Source: Gemmatimonadaceae bacterium
Lineage (GTDB): Bacteria; Gemmatimonadota; Gemmatimonadetes; Gemmatimonadales; Gemmatimonadaceae
Assembly: GCA_013813715.1 (NCBI GenBank)
Contig: JACCRF010000034.1
Coordinates: 1 to 64,000 of the forward strand
Length of the DNA stretch: 64,000 bases
Reading direction: 5' to 3'
Positions 11,558-20,424 of this stretch are shown here, piece by piece. A program made the translations under genes and the position numbers. The notes below the pieces were generated by a model. It made no database searches. It was not told the origin of the DNA and saw only the letters and a list, made by a program, of their open reading frames with translations. Position 1 is the stretch's first letter. The number at the start of each line of letters is the position of its first letter.

Positions 11558-13197
11558 GCGCATCGCGCGGCGTGTCACCTTCCGCGCACGACGATCGGCT
11601 TGCTTCCATCCGCGCCCCTCTGGCGGTTGCCGCGGCACTGCTCACCGCGTACGTGTTGACGCTGGCTCCAACGGTCACGTACTGGGATTCCGGGGAATTC
11701 ATTGCGGCCGCGAAAACGCTCGGTATTCCGCACCCGCCCGGAACGCCGCTGTACGTGATGATTGGAAACGTGTGGGCGAGACTGCTGGCGCCGCTGGTTG
11801 GGTACGGATACGCGATGAACCTGCTGTCCGCGGTGTCGACCGCGGCGGCCTGCGGAATATTCACCTGGCTGATGGCGAAATGGACGCGTGACAGGTGGGC
11901 GGCGGCCGCGGGAGGCCTCCTTGCCGGTCTCATGTCGAGCGTGTGGCTCAGCGCGAACGAGACTGAGGTATATGCGCCTGCACTTCTCGTATCGGGCTGC
12001 CTGCTCCTGGTTGCCGAGCTGGCGCGCGACAAGCGTGATCCGAAATGGGTGATCCTGATCGGGTACCTCTGCGGGCTTGGCTGGGCGCTGCAGCTATCGG
12101 CTCTTGTCGCCGCGCCGGCGGCGATCCTGCTCGCCGTTACCGGGGGACGCGCCGGCGATGGTGTTTCGTTCGCAGGCCGTGACGGTGGCTTCCGGCTAGG
12201 GGCGAGCACGCTCGCGATGGCCGCCCTCGGGGCGTCAGCCGTTCTCTTCATGCTAGTGCGAGCCCAGCACGATCCCGGCGTGAATCAAGGGGATCCACGC
12301 ACGTGGTACTCGCTTGTCGACGTGATCACAAGGGAACAGTATGGGCCGATGCCGATATTCCCGCGCCAGGCGCCGGTGCACATCCAGATCGGCAACCTTT
12401 TCGAGTACGCCGACTGGCAGCTAGCGCTTGGCCTCGCCCCAGATGCGCCACCGTCATGGCTGAGGACGCCGTTCACTGTCGCGTACGCGGTGCTCGGCGG
12501 TGTGGGATTCGTGTGGCATCGCCGGGCCCACAACCGGAGCTGGCGGGTGATGTCAGTGCTGTTCGTCTGCGCGACGCTCGGCGTGATAGCGTATCTCAAC
12601 ATGAAGGCAGGTCCTTCCTATGGGCACGGATTTCTACCTGAAGGCGCGAAGCACGAGGCGCGCGAGCGCGACTACTTCTTCGCTCTTGCTTTCGTCTGCT
12701 GGGGATTGTGGGCCGGTGCGGGGGCGATGCATGTCCTCTCCCGCATTGGCGGCGTCGGCAGAGTGGGGGCCATCGCGGTAGTGGCGCTGCCGGTTGTGCT
12801 CAACTGGTCCGCTGTCGATCGCAGCCGCGAGCCGCTTGCGTCAGCCGCTCGCGACAGCGCGATGAAAGTTCTGGGACCGGCGCCGCATCGCGCTGTCGTG
12901 TTCGCCTACGGGGACAATGACACGTATCCTGGCTGGTACTTGCAGCAGGTGGAGGGAAAGCGGCGCGACGTAACGCTGGTGACGGTTCCGCTCCTTGGCG
13001 CGCGATGGTATAGAGCCGAGCTGGCGCGGCGTGAGAAACTGCTTCCGCCCGAAATCGTGGAATCATGGCGCGGATTCGAGAAGACGATTGGAGCAATTTG
13101 TAAGTCGGCGGCCCGCTTCGGGCGTCCTGTGGTGGCTGTGCCCGTGAGGGAACGGCCGCCGATCCCTCAGGAATGCGAGGACGCGGGATCGGGGTAA
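11554..13197 (+). CDS. DUF2723 family polytopic membrane protein (putative GT-C glycosyltransferase)
   Basis: A 547-residue protein with about ten hydrophobic segments. The N-terminal loop has YWDSGEF followed by IPHPPGTPLY, the hallmark of DUF2723, which is related to the eukaryotic O-mannosyltransferase TMEM260; the Asp/Glu of WDSGEF is in the position of a GT-C catalytic acid. A soluble C-terminal part includes FAYGDNDTYPGWYLQ. Function in bacteria is inferred as transfer of a lipid-linked sugar outside the membrane. GTG 11554 overlaps the folP stop and places about 20 residues before the first membrane helix; the frame extends further upstream inside folP, which I reject. Confidence 0.85.
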   Translation: MSASRGVSPSAHDDRLASIRAPLAVAAALLTAYVLTLAPTVTYWDSGEFIAAAKTLGIPHPPGTPLYVMIGNVWARLLAPLVGYGYAMNLLSAVSTAAACGIFTWLMAKWTRDRWAAAAGGLLAGLMSSVWLSANETEVYAPALLVSGCLLLVAELARDKRDPKWVILIGYLCGLGWALQLSALVAAPAAILLAVTGGRAGDGVSFAGRDGGFRLGASTLAMAALGASAVLFMLVRAQHDPGVNQGDPRTWYSLVDVITREQYGPMPIFPRQAPVHIQIGNLFEYADWQLALGLAPDAPPSWLRTPFTVAYAVLGGVGFVWHRRAHNRSWRVMSVLFVCATLGVIAYLNMKAGPSYGHGFLPEGAKHEARERDYFFALAFVCWGLWAGAGAMHVLSRIGGVGRVGAIAVVALPVVLNWSAVDRSREPLASAARDSAMKVLGPAPHRAVVFAYGDNDTYPGWYLQQVEGKRRDVTLVTVPLLGARWYRAELARREKLLPPEIVESWRGFEKTIGAICKSAARFGRPVVAVPVRERPPIPQECEDAGSG

Positions 13198-13638
13198 GTC
13201 CAGTAAAGATCTGTCAGCGGTCAGCGCGCGGGAACCGGTCCGATATTACGCCGGCGCGGGCGCGCCTGTCTTCTGCCTGGATGACTGGAAGGATCATTCC
13301 AGAAAGGCGCTAGCGGCTGGCGATCTCGTGAGAATGAACCATCACCACTCGGGGACCAGCGCGGAATCTGCATGAAATCGTCGACGCCGTGAGGCACGCT
13401 GCCAACGTGACGCGTCGCATGACATTGTCCCCTGAATCCGCGACATCCGGATCGAGATAGACGGACCGATAAACACGGCGGGCAAGCGGGGTTGCGACTG
13501 AGGGTGGCGGCCCGAGCCCGCCCCACACTCATATACGACAAACCCAGCCCCGACCGGCTCATGGGCCGGTCTGGGCTGGGTTCACCTGTGATCAGGAAGC
13601 TGGGGCCGAAAAAGGAAAGGGGCCGCCTTACGTAAAGT
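13198..13638. other. Non-coding interval, 441 bases
   Basis: The interval separates the DUF2723 gene from the convergent ahcY. Frames here are short and arginine-rich with no recognisable domain. The only clear structure is the hairpin at 13541-13582, listed separately. I see no tRNA or known riboswitch form. Confidence 0.6.
13541..13582. terminator. Hairpin downstream of ahcY (and of the DUF2723 gene)
   Basis: An 18-base arm at 13541-13558 pairs with 13565-13582 with one mismatch, around a 6-base loop. It sits about 55 bases beyond the ahcY stop, in the convergent gap, so it is a probable terminator for the minus strand and perhaps both. Neither side has a long T run, which lowers certainty of intrinsic termination. 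Confidence 0.6.
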
Positions 13639-15153
13639 CTAATACCGGTAGTGTTCCGACTTGTACGGCCCGTCGATCGGCACGCCGAGGTAATCCGCCT
13701 GTGACTCGGTGAGCTTCGTCAGCTTCACGCCGAGCTTGTCTAGATGCAGCCGAGCCACCTTCTCGTCGAGGTGCTTGGGCAGCGTGTACACCTTGCACTC
13801 GTACTTCGACACGTTCCGGTGCAGCTCGATCTGCGCCATCACCTGGTTGGTGAAGCTGGCTGACATCACGAAGCTCGGATGTCCGGTCGCGCAACCGAGG
13901 TTCAGGAGCCGCCCCTCGGCCAGAATCATCACGCTGTGTCCGTCGGGGAACAGGTACTCGTCGTACTGAGGCTTGATGTTGATGCGTTTCACGCCCGTTG
14001 TCTTCTTGAGCCCGGCCATGTCGATCTCGTTGTCGAAGTGACCGATGTTGCCGACAATAGCCTTGTCCTTCATCCGCGACATCTGCCCGGCAGTGATGAT
14101 GTTCTTGTTGCCGGTCGCGGTGATGAAGATGTCGGCCGTCTCGACCACGTCCTCGAGCGTCGTAACCTGATAGCCTTCCATAGCCGCCTGGAGCGCGCAG
14201 ATAGGATCGATCTCGGTGATGATGACGCGCGCGCCCTGACCCTTGAGAGCCTGCGCGCAACCCTTTCCGACGTCGCCATAACCGCAGATGAGCGCGACCT
14301 TGCCGGCAAGCATCACGTCCGACGCGCGGAGAATTCCGTCGGTGAGTGAGTGACGGCAGCCGTAGAGATTGTCGAACTTCGACTTGGTGACCGAATCGTT
14401 GACGTTGATTGCGCAGAACAGGAGCTGCCCGGCCTCCATCATCTGATACAGGCGATGCACGCCCGTCGTCGTCTCCTCGGAAACGCCGCGAAGATCCTCC
14501 GCCATCGTGCGCCACCGATTCGGGTCCTTGGCGACCTCGCGGCGAAGGAGATTCAGAATCACGCCGTATTCCTCGGAGTCGCGCTCCTCGTCGAAATCGG
14601 GAACGACACCCGCCTTCTCGAATTCGACACCCTTGTGTACGAGCAGCGTCGCGTCGCCGCCGTCATCGAGCAGCAGGTTTGGGCCCGACCCGTCTGGCCA
14701 CACCAGCGCCTGATCCGTGCACCACCAGTATTCTTCGAGCGTCTCACCCTTCCAGGCGTACACCGGTGTGCCGCGTGGATTGTCGAGCGTACCTTCCTTG
14801 CCGACTACGACAGCCGCAGCAGCGTGATCCTGCGTCGAGAAGATGTTGCATGACACCCATCGCACGTCGGCGCCGAGCTCGACGAGCGTCTCGATGAGGA
14901 CGGCGGTCTGCACGGTCATGTGCAGCGATCCCATGATCTTTGCGCCGGCGAGCGGACGCTGGCCGCGATATTCGTCGCGAAGCGCCATCAGTCCTGGCAT
15001 CTCGTGCTCGGCCAGCCTGATCTCGTTCCGCCCGAACGCGGCGAGGGAGAGATCGGCAACCTTGAATGGAAGCCGGCCGGAGCCGACGGCAAACCGGTTG
15101 GGCTCCGGTGCGTCGGTGTCGGTCGCGATGGGAAGTTCAGCTACGCTGGTCAC
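13639..15153 (-). CDS. ahcY: S-adenosylhomocysteine hydrolase
   Basis: A 504-residue protein that splits S-adenosylhomocysteine (SAH) to adenosine and homocysteine, keeping SAH-inhibited methyltransferases active. Seen are [12 protein letters not shown] and [14 protein letters not shown] near the N-terminus, the NAD-binding [11 protein letters not shown], and the C-terminal PYKSEHYRY ending shared by the family. Length is on the long side, as in bacterial and plant forms carrying an insert. The GTG start follows a GAGGA ribosome site at 7 bases. It lies 38 bases after the ArsR-methyltransferase gene and is probably transcribed from the promoter at 16229-16257. Confidence 0.96.
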   Translation of the reverse strand: MTSVAELPIATDTDAPEPNRFAVGSGRLPFKVADLSLAAFGRNEIRLAEHEMPGLMALRDEYRGQRPLAGAKIMGSLHMTVQTAVLIETLVELGADVRWVSCNIFSTQDHAAAAVVVGKEGTLDNPRGTPVYAWKGETLEEYWWCTDQALVWPDGSGPNLLLDDGGDATLLVHKGVEFEKAGVVPDFDEERDSEEYGVILNLLRREVAKDPNRWRTMAEDLRGVSEETTTGVHRLYQMMEAGQLLFCAINVNDSVTKSKFDNLYGCRHSLTDGILRASDVMLAGKVALICGYGDVGKGCAQALKGQGARVIITEIDPICALQAAMEGYQVTTLEDVVETADIFITATGNKNIITAGQMSRMKDKAIVGNIGHFDNEIDMAGLKKTTGVKRINIKPQYDEYLFPDGHSVMILAEGRLLNLGCATGHPSFVMSASFTNQVMAQIELHRNVSKYECKVYTLPKHLDEKVARLHLDKLGVKLTKLTESQADYLGVPIDGPYKSEHYRY

Positions 15154-15191
15154 GGTGATGTCCTCTTTTGCTGATGGTTGGTGTTGTGCCG

Positions 15192-16211
15192 CTATGCGCT
15201 CAGATTGAGCGTTACTTCGCGGCGCGTTGCGCCGGCTTCGGCGTCGGCAATGGCTTCCCGCTGGGCATCATCGCGGCGGGCCACCGCCGCAAACAGGGTC
15301 GGCCCCTTCGCCGCTTCGTCCGCTGGCAAAGAGTGATAGCGGTTCGCGGTGAAGCCGGATGATTCGAAAAGTCCGCAGATACTCTTCTCGGAAAAACCGC
15401 GCCACACATGCCCCATTTCCTGGAGCAGGTCCTCGCGGTCATGCGGCATCATATCCACGATCAGAAGCCGTCCACCCGGCTTCAGCACGCGGAACGCCTC
15501 GGCGACCGCCTGCTGCGGCTCCGGCACATAATGGAGAACGAGAAATAGCAGTGCTGCATCCAGCGATCCGTCATCGATTGGCAGGGCCTCGAGGCGCCCA
15601 CTTCGCACGTCGACGTTCTGAATTGCACCGAGGCGCTTTCTCGCCGCCGAGAGCATCGCCGCGGAATCATCGACTGCGACGACTCTCGAAACGAAGGGCG
15701 CGACCGATTCGGACAGTTGTCCGGTCCCGCAGCCAAGGTCGCCGACTGTCCAGCGGTCGTCGAGCAGACCCATCAATCCGAGAAGGTCGGCGCGCTTTCC
15801 GAAAAGCTCCGTCCGGAGATGGTCCCATTGTGTCGCCGCCGACGAGAAAAAGCGTTGCGAGCGACTGCGGCGGTGAGCGAGCACCGTCTGCACCCGGCGC
15901 GCGTCGTGCGCAGCGGCCGGGGTCGCGACAATCTGTTCACGAACCAGGTGCCAGAGCCGCCGGCTCGAGGAATCGAGCTTGTCGGCGGCACGGTATCGGC
16001 GGCTCGTGCCTTCGGGGCTCGAGGCGACCCATTCATTATCGCCGAGCACCTTGAGGTGGCGGCTGACGGTTGACTGCGGGAGCTGAAGGACTGAACGGAG
16101 CTCGTTCACCGTTAGCTGGTGGCGCTCGAGCAGGAGCAGCAAGCGACTCCGGGTCGAGTCGGCAAGCGCCGTCATGCGGTCGAAGAGGGGAATGGGTCGG
16201 CTCAATTGCAT
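15192..16211 (-). CDS. ArsR-family regulator fused to a SAM-dependent methyltransferase domain (SahR-like)
   Basis: The 339-residue protein has an ArsR winged-helix in residues of about 1-90 ([11 protein letters not shown] then [10 protein letters not shown] as the recognition region) and a class I methyltransferase fold from about 130, with motif [11 protein letters not shown] and the downstream [12 protein letters not shown]. The same layout is known in SahR, a SAH-responsive repressor of methionine-cycle genes in Proteobacteria. Here it is directly upstream of ahcY, so I infer that the methyltransferase-like domain senses SAM or SAH and controls its own operon. The start lies 3 bases from a perfect palindrome. 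Whether the domain still methylates anything is not known. Confidence 0.88.
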   Translation of the reverse strand: MQLSRPIPLFDRMTALADSTRSRLLLLLERHQLTVNELRSVLQLPQSTVSRHLKVLGDNEWVASSPEGTSRRYRAADKLDSSSRRLWHLVREQIVATPAAAHDARRVQTVLAHRRSRSQRFFSSAATQWDHLRTELFGKRADLLGLMGLLDDRWTVGDLGCGTGQLSESVAPFVSRVVAVDDSAAMLSAARKRLGAIQNVDVRSGRLEALPIDDGSLDAALLFLVLHYVPEPQQAVAEAFRVLKPGGRLLIVDMMPHDREDLLQEMGHVWRGFSEKSICGLFESSGFTANRYHSLPADEAAKGPTLFAAVARRDDAQREAIADAEAGATRREVTLNLSA

Positions 16212-16214
16212 CCG

Positions 16215-16228
16215 TATATCCGGATATA
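16215..16228. promoter_or_regulatory. Perfect palindrome, probable operator of the ArsR-type regulator
   Basis: TATATCCGGATATA is a perfect 14-base palindrome, of the size bound by ArsR dimers. It begins right at the inner edge of the minus-strand -10 box and ends 3 bases before the start codon of the regulator, so binding there would block initiation. Assignment as the operator is inference from position and symmetry. Confidence 0.7.
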
Positions 16229-16257
16229 ATGATACTTCTGGCCGCGACTGGAGTCAA
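16229..16257 (-). promoter_or_regulatory. Sigma-70-type promoter of the regulator-ahcY operon
   Basis: Read on the minus strand, TTGACT (16252-16257) is followed after exactly 17 bases by TATCAT (16229-16234). Transcription would start within the palindrome, leaving a leader of only some 10 bases before the ATG at 16211, so the mRNA is almost leaderless and has no clear ribosome site. Confidence 0.7.
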
Positions 16258-16261
16258 GTGC

Positions 16262-16430
16262 GTTTACCACTGATGACACAGATAAGCACAGATGACACTG
16301 ATGACATCGGACCACCGCAAGGCATTTGAGAAAACGACAGAACGTCGTTGCGCTTCCCCTTAAATCAGGTGTCGTGCCATTGCCTTTTCATCCCTGTCAT
16401 CGGTGTCCATCTGTGTCATCTGTGGTAAAC
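16262..16430. repeat. Inverted pair of a GATGACACAGAT-type intergenic repeat
   Basis: The segment 16262-16306 begins GTTTACCACTGATGACACAG, and 16394-16430 is its inverse with near-identical outer 22 bases (one mismatch) and a small length difference further in. Within each arm a short unit (GATGACAC, CAGAT) recurs. Between the arms is a small palindrome at 16333-16349 (AACGAC, 5 bases, GTCGTT). No reading frame fits. It occupies the gap between the regulator and xseB. Confidence 0.65.
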
Positions 16431-16501
16431 CCGCACTTGAGGCTTTCCCTTCTCACTATATTGAAGACATCGCCTCGGCGCGCCAAACCACCACCCCCAG
16501 A

Positions 16502-16714
16502 ATGTCATTCGAAACCAACCTCACCCGACTCGAGCAGATCGTGGGAAAGCTCGAGACCGACCGGCTCGACCTCGATGCCTCCCTCAAGCTCTTCGAGGAG
16601 GGAATCGAGCTGCTACGCCAGGCGTCGGTGGAGCTCAACGAGGCCGAATCGCGGGTTAAGGAACTGGTCGAGCGGGCGGACGGCGTCCTGGAGCTCCGCG
16701 ATTTCGCAGGGTAG
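16502..16714 (+). CDS. xseB: Exodeoxyribonuclease VII small subunit
   Basis: A 70-residue helical protein: SFETNLTRLEQIVGKLE, then LDLDASLKLFEEGIELLR, the defining XseB pattern. It joins with XseA to form the single-strand-specific nuclease; xseA is not in the window. The ATG at 16502 gives the usual family start (M-S-F-E); the frame runs 33 codons further upstream into the repeat and is not coding there. The end overlaps the proposed start of ispA. xseB before ispA and dxs is a widespread gene order. Confidence 0.9.
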   Translation: MSFETNLTRLEQIVGKLETDRLDLDASLKLFEEGIELLRQASVELNEAESRVKELVERADGVLELRDFAG

Positions 16715-17609
16715 CTCGTCGGCCGTAGTTTCCGGGCCGCCTGGCGATCGCGAGTCTGTCGAGCGTGCGATTCGCACCGTCCTTTCAGACGACGTCGCGC
16801 GGATTCAAGGTGCTGTCGGGGCGGCAATCGGCTACGCGCTGAGCGGAGGTGGGAAGCGGTTGCGGGGAATGCTCGTCCTTGCGGCGTACCGCGCTGCCGC
16901 CGGACGCGATGACGCGTCAGGCCTGGCGGCGGCTGTCGAAATCATTCACGGCTACTCCCTTGTCCACGACGACCTTCCGTGCATGGACGACGACGACATG
17001 CGGCGCGGCAGAATGACAGTGCATCGCGCGCATGGGCTGATCGCGGCGACTGCCGCGGGCGCAGCGATGATCCCGCTTGCGGCAAAAGTCGCACATCGGT
17101 CGGCGCGCGGGCTTCGGTTGCCCGGGCGCTCCTGCTGTACGATAGTTAAGATGCTGATGCAGGCAGCGGGCGCGGGAGGGATGATCGGGGGCCAGCTTCT
17201 CGATATCGAAGCGGAGGGAGTCGCGCTGACACGCGACGGACTCGATGCCGTTCACGCTGCCAAGACTGGTGCGCTCATCGCTGCCTCGGTTGGAATCGGT
17301 GCAATTGCGGCCGAGGCGAGTGGCGACCGGCTGCAGGCACTCGAAAGGTATGGTGCTCGCGTCGGCCTGGCGTTTCAGATCATGGACGATGTACTGGATG
17401 TCACAGCGTCGACTCGCGAGCTGGGCAAGACCGCAGGACGCGATGCACAGCGAGGAAAGAGTACTTATCCGGCTCTGCTCGGCATACGCGGAGCGCAGGC
17501 ACGGGCGGAGCGGCTCGTGAAGGAGGCCTGCGAAGGCCTGGAGGTGCAGGACGTGCTCACTCCGGAGCTCGACGGCCTCGCTTCGTTCATCGTTTCGCGC
17601 AGTCACTGA
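16701..17609 (+). CDS. ispA: Polyprenyl (farnesyl/geranyl) diphosphate synthase
   Basis: The enzyme condenses IPP with allylic diphosphates. The first Asp-rich motif HDDLPCMDDDDMRRGR and the second, FQIMDDVLD, are intact, as are GGGKRLRG and GGMIGGQLLDIE. The start is a problem: between the ATG at 16575, which lies deep in xseB and would add about 42 residues of out-of-frame xseB sequence, and the conserved core there is no in-frame ATG, GTG, TTG or CTG. An ATT at 16701 has GGAG at 7 bases and gives 302 residues, close to the 299 of E. coli IspA, so I choose it. The segment after the first motif (RMTVHRAHGLIAATAAGAAM) differs from the E. coli form but keeps the frame. Confidence 0.85.
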   Translation: MSQGSSSAVVSGPPGDRESVERAIRTVLSDDVARIQGAVGAAIGYALSGGGKRLRGMLVLAAYRAAAGRDDASGLAAAVEIIHGYSLVHDDLPCMDDDDMRRGRMTVHRAHGLIAATAAGAAMIPLAAKVAHRSARGLRLPGRSCCTIVKMLMQAAGAGGMIGGQLLDIEAEGVALTRDGLDAVHAAKTGALIAASVGIGAIAAEASGDRLQALERYGARVGLAFQIMDDVLDVTASTRELGKTAGRDAQRGKSTYPALLGIRGAQARAERLVKEACEGLEVQDVLTPELDGLASFIVSRSH

Positions 17610-17623
17610 CGTCCAATCAAATC

Positions 17624-19552
17624 ATGTCCATTCTTGCCGAACTGAAATCACCCGAGTCGCTGAGGGGCATGTCGCGCGACGAGCTCAAAGAGCTCGCGGC
17701 GGCAATACGCGTCCGACTGATCGAGGTTTGCTCGCGCACGGGCGGTCACATCGGCGCCGGACTTGGCGTGGTCGAACTGGCGGTGTCGATCCACGCGGCA
17801 TTCGACACGCCGCGCGACCAGCTTGTCTGGGATGTCGGTCATCAGGGCTATCCTCACAAGCTGCTCACGGGACGGAACGACAGGATGGAAACTCTCCGCC
17901 AGGAGAGGGGACTTTCCGGATTCCTCAAGCGTTCCGAGAGCGAGTATGACACCTTTGGCGCCGGACACGCTGCGACCGCGATTTCCGCCGCGCTTGGAAT
18001 GGCGACGGCGCGCGATCTCAACGGCGAACAGTTCAAGGTTGTCGCGGTGCTGGGCGACGGCGCACTGACGTGCGGACTGGCTTATGAAGGTCTGAACAAT
18101 GCTGGCGCTTCCGGCCGCGACTTCATCGTCATCCTCAACGACAACGAAATGTCCATCGCGCCGAATGTGGGCGCGATGTCCAAATATCTCACCTCGATTC
18201 AGCGCAACCCGCTCTACAATCGCTTTCGGTCGGCGATCGGAACGGTTATGGATTCGCCGCCAGCCAGGCGGGCTCGCATCGGCGCACTGGTACGGAAGTG
18301 GGAGGAGAGCATGAAGGCGTTTCTAACGCCCGGAGTGCTTTTCGAGGAGCTGGGGTTCAGATACTTCGGCCCCATCGACGGCCACGATATCGACGTTCTC
18401 ATGGACACGCTCGTCGCGGTGAGAGACTTCAGCGGACCGCGGCTCGTGCATGTCATTACGCAGAAAGGAAAGGGCTTTCCAGCGGGTGAGCACATCGAGA
18501 AGTGGCACGCGCTTCCTCCCGGTCATGATCCGGCTACCGGCAAGCAGCTCAAGGTGTCGGCGGCGAACGCGGCGTACACCGCTGTCTTCGGGAAAGGTCT
18601 GGCAGAACTTGCGGACGAGAACCCGAAGCTCGTCGCCATCACGGCGGCGATGCCGAGCGGAACGGGAACGGGATTGTTTGCCAGCGCGCATCCGGAGCGT
18701 TTTTTTGACGTCGGAATCGCGGAAGGACATGCGGTGACTTTCGCTGCCGGCCTGGCCACGCGGGGCGTGCGGCCCGTGTGCGTGATCTACTCTACGTTCC
18801 TCCAGCGAGCGTACGACAATGTAATACACGACGTCGCGATTCAGCATCTGCCGGTGGTATTCGCGATGGATCGCGCCGGCCTCGTAGGCGAGGACGGGCC
18901 GACGCACATGGGGCTATACGACATCGCCTACATGCTGGCAGTGCCGGGAATGACGGTCACTGCCCCGAAGAATGGCGCGGAAATGCTCGGTCTCCTACGC
19001 GCCGGACTGCTGCACGATACTGGTCCTTTCTGTATTCGCTATCCGCGTGATGCGGCGCCGGACATCGTTCCTCCGATCGCCGAGATCGACCCCGTTCCGT
19101 ACGGAACGTGGGAGATCGTGCGTAAGGGCGCGGGATCGCGCGACGCAGGCGGAGGCATTGCGATACTCGCCGTCGGAACGATGGTGCCACAGTCGCTCGC
19201 CGCCGCTGAGTTGCTTGCCGAGGAAGGGATAAATTCGACGGTCGTGAACTGCCGGTACCTCAAGCCCCATGACGCAAACACGCTCAAGGCGGTCGTTGCC
19301 GACCACCAGTCTTTGTTAGTGGTGGAGGAGGGAAGCGTCGTGAATGGCTTCGGCGCGCACATGGCATCCGTCGTCGCCGGGCTCGATGAGCGCGTGCGTG
19401 TCATCGCCCACGGCGTCCCGGACGAATTCGTGGAACAGGCGCCACGCGCGAAGCAGCTCGCGAGCGTCGGCCTCGATGCGGCGGGAATCGCGGCGCGTGT
19501 GAGAGAGATGCGACAAGGCGGAACGCGGAGCTCGCGGCTTCGCGCGGGCTGA
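17624..19552 (+). CDS. dxs: 1-deoxy-D-xylulose-5-phosphate synthase
   Basis: A 642-residue thiamine-diphosphate enzyme making the first intermediate of the MEP isoprenoid pathway from pyruvate and glyceraldehyde 3-phosphate. The N-terminal VWDVGHQGYPHKLLTGR, the cofactor motif GDGALTCG near residue 145 with LNDNEMSI beyond it, and the transketolase-type central block AMDRAGLVGEDGPTHMG are all present. It follows ispA by 14 bases and its stop overlaps the nadK start (TGATG), so precursor supply and chain building are co-expressed. Confidence 0.97.
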   Translation: MSILAELKSPESLRGMSRDELKELAAAIRVRLIEVCSRTGGHIGAGLGVVELAVSIHAAFDTPRDQLVWDVGHQGYPHKLLTGRNDRMETLRQERGLSGFLKRSESEYDTFGAGHAATAISAALGMATARDLNGEQFKVVAVLGDGALTCGLAYEGLNNAGASGRDFIVILNDNEMSIAPNVGAMSKYLTSIQRNPLYNRFRSAIGTVMDSPPARRARIGALVRKWEESMKAFLTPGVLFEELGFRYFGPIDGHDIDVLMDTLVAVRDFSGPRLVHVITQKGKGFPAGEHIEKWHALPPGHDPATGKQLKVSAANAAYTAVFGKGLAELADENPKLVAITAAMPSGTGTGLFASAHPERFFDVGIAEGHAVTFAAGLATRGVRPVCVIYSTFLQRAYDNVIHDVAIQHLPVVFAMDRAGLVGEDGPTHMGLYDIAYMLAVPGMTVTAPKNGAEMLGLLRAGLLHDTGPFCIRYPRDAAPDIVPPIAEIDPVPYGTWEIVRKGAGSRDAGGGIAILAVGTMVPQSLAAAELLAEEGINSTVVNCRYLKPHDANTLKAVVADHQSLLVVEEGSVVNGFGAHMASVVAGLDERVRVIAHGVPDEFVEQAPRAKQLASVGLDAAGIAARVREMRQGGTRSSRLRAG

Positions 19553-20424
19553 TGCGTCTCGGTGTAATAGGGCACACCGGGTACGACGATCTCCCGAAAA
19601 TCCTCGGCGGACTTCTCGAGGCGGCACCCCAGCTCGGATTGGAACTGGAGTTCGAGCGTGGGCTGCATGAAGTCGCGCGCGGCGGCGCCCGCCTGGACGC
19701 CCCGGATGGCCTCGACGCACTGATCACGCTCGGTGGCGACGGAACGTTGCTGCGCGGAGCGAGATTCCTCGCCGGCAGGGCGGCTCCGATACTAGGCGTC
19801 AATCTCGGACGGCTCGGATTTCTGACGACGTGCGGCAGTGACGAGCTCGAGTCGGCGCTCAGACTGCTGGCGGCAGGCAACTTCGTTTCGGAGGCGAGAA
19901 TGGCTCTCGCCGCGAGCGCCGTGGACGGGAATGGAGCCACCCGGCAGCAGTGGCTCGCACTCAACGACTTCGTTCTCCATAAGGGCGGCTTCGCCCGCGT
20001 GGTGCGGCTTGGCATTTCGGTGAACGGCGATTCCATCGGAACGTACGCGGCCGATGGCGTCATCGTGTCCACGCCGACGGGTTCTACTGCGTACAGTCTC
20101 TCGGCGGGGGGGCCAGTGGTGGTTCCGACTGTCGAGTCGATTGTCCTCACCGCCATATCGGCGCACACGCTTGCGGTGCGTCCACTGGTACTTCCCCCCG
20201 ACGCAGAGATCGCTATCTCGACCGCCGACGGCTCGGAGGAGCTCCTCGTGACCGTGGACGGACAGGTCGGAACGAAACTGGTCGCGGGCGAGAAGCTGAT
20301 GGTGCGGCGCGCGCCGAACCCGGTGCTGATCGTGCGCCTGCCCGGGACAAGCTTTTTCGAGCGCATGCGGGTGAAGCTCGGCTGGGGAGGACTGCCGGAC
20401 AGGGACGAGCAGCGGCAGTGCTGA
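19552..20424 (+). CDS. nadK: NAD kinase
   Basis: A 290-residue protein phosphorylating NAD to NADP. The GGDGTLLRGA motif is at about residues 61-70 and the ATP/NAD segment VSTPTGSTAYSLSAGGP follows near residue 173. The DGVI and LAVRPLVLPP segments are also in place. Length is typical. Start and stop overlap dxs (TGATG) and recN (7 bases). Confidence 0.95.
   Translation: MRLGVIGHTGYDDLPKILGGLLEAAPQLGLELEFERGLHEVARGGARLDAPDGLDALITLGGDGTLLRGARFLAGRAAPILGVNLGRLGFLTTCGSDELESALRLLAAGNFVSEARMALAASAVDGNGATRQQWLALNDFVLHKGGFARVVRLGISVNGDSIGTYAADGVIVSTPTGSTAYSLSAGGPVVVPTVESIVLTAISAHTLAVRPLVLPPDAEIAISTADGSEELLVTVDGQVGTKLVAGEKLMVRRAPNPVLIVRLPGTSFFERMRVKLGWGGLPDRDEQRQC

Noticed and set aside
13221-13562. 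Minus-strand frame of 113 residues downstream of ahcY
   Set aside because: No ribosome site, no domain, and it runs through the hairpin at 13541-13582.
13628-14515. Second minus-strand frame overlapping ahcY
   Set aside because: It is the shifted reading of ahcY and has no sensible composition.
15154-15191. SAH riboswitch before ahcY
   Set aside because: The gap of 38 bases is too short for the pseudoknot form, and the operon has a protein regulator with an operator.
16262-16430. Short recurring units as a possible CRISPR array
   Set aside because: Units are inverted and of unequal length, without spacers of constant size or cas genes.
17029-17150. Frameshift in ispA after the first Asp-rich motif
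   Set aside because: The segment looks unlike E. coli but both Asp-rich motifs and the GGMIGGQ block are in one frame with no stop, so it is divergence.
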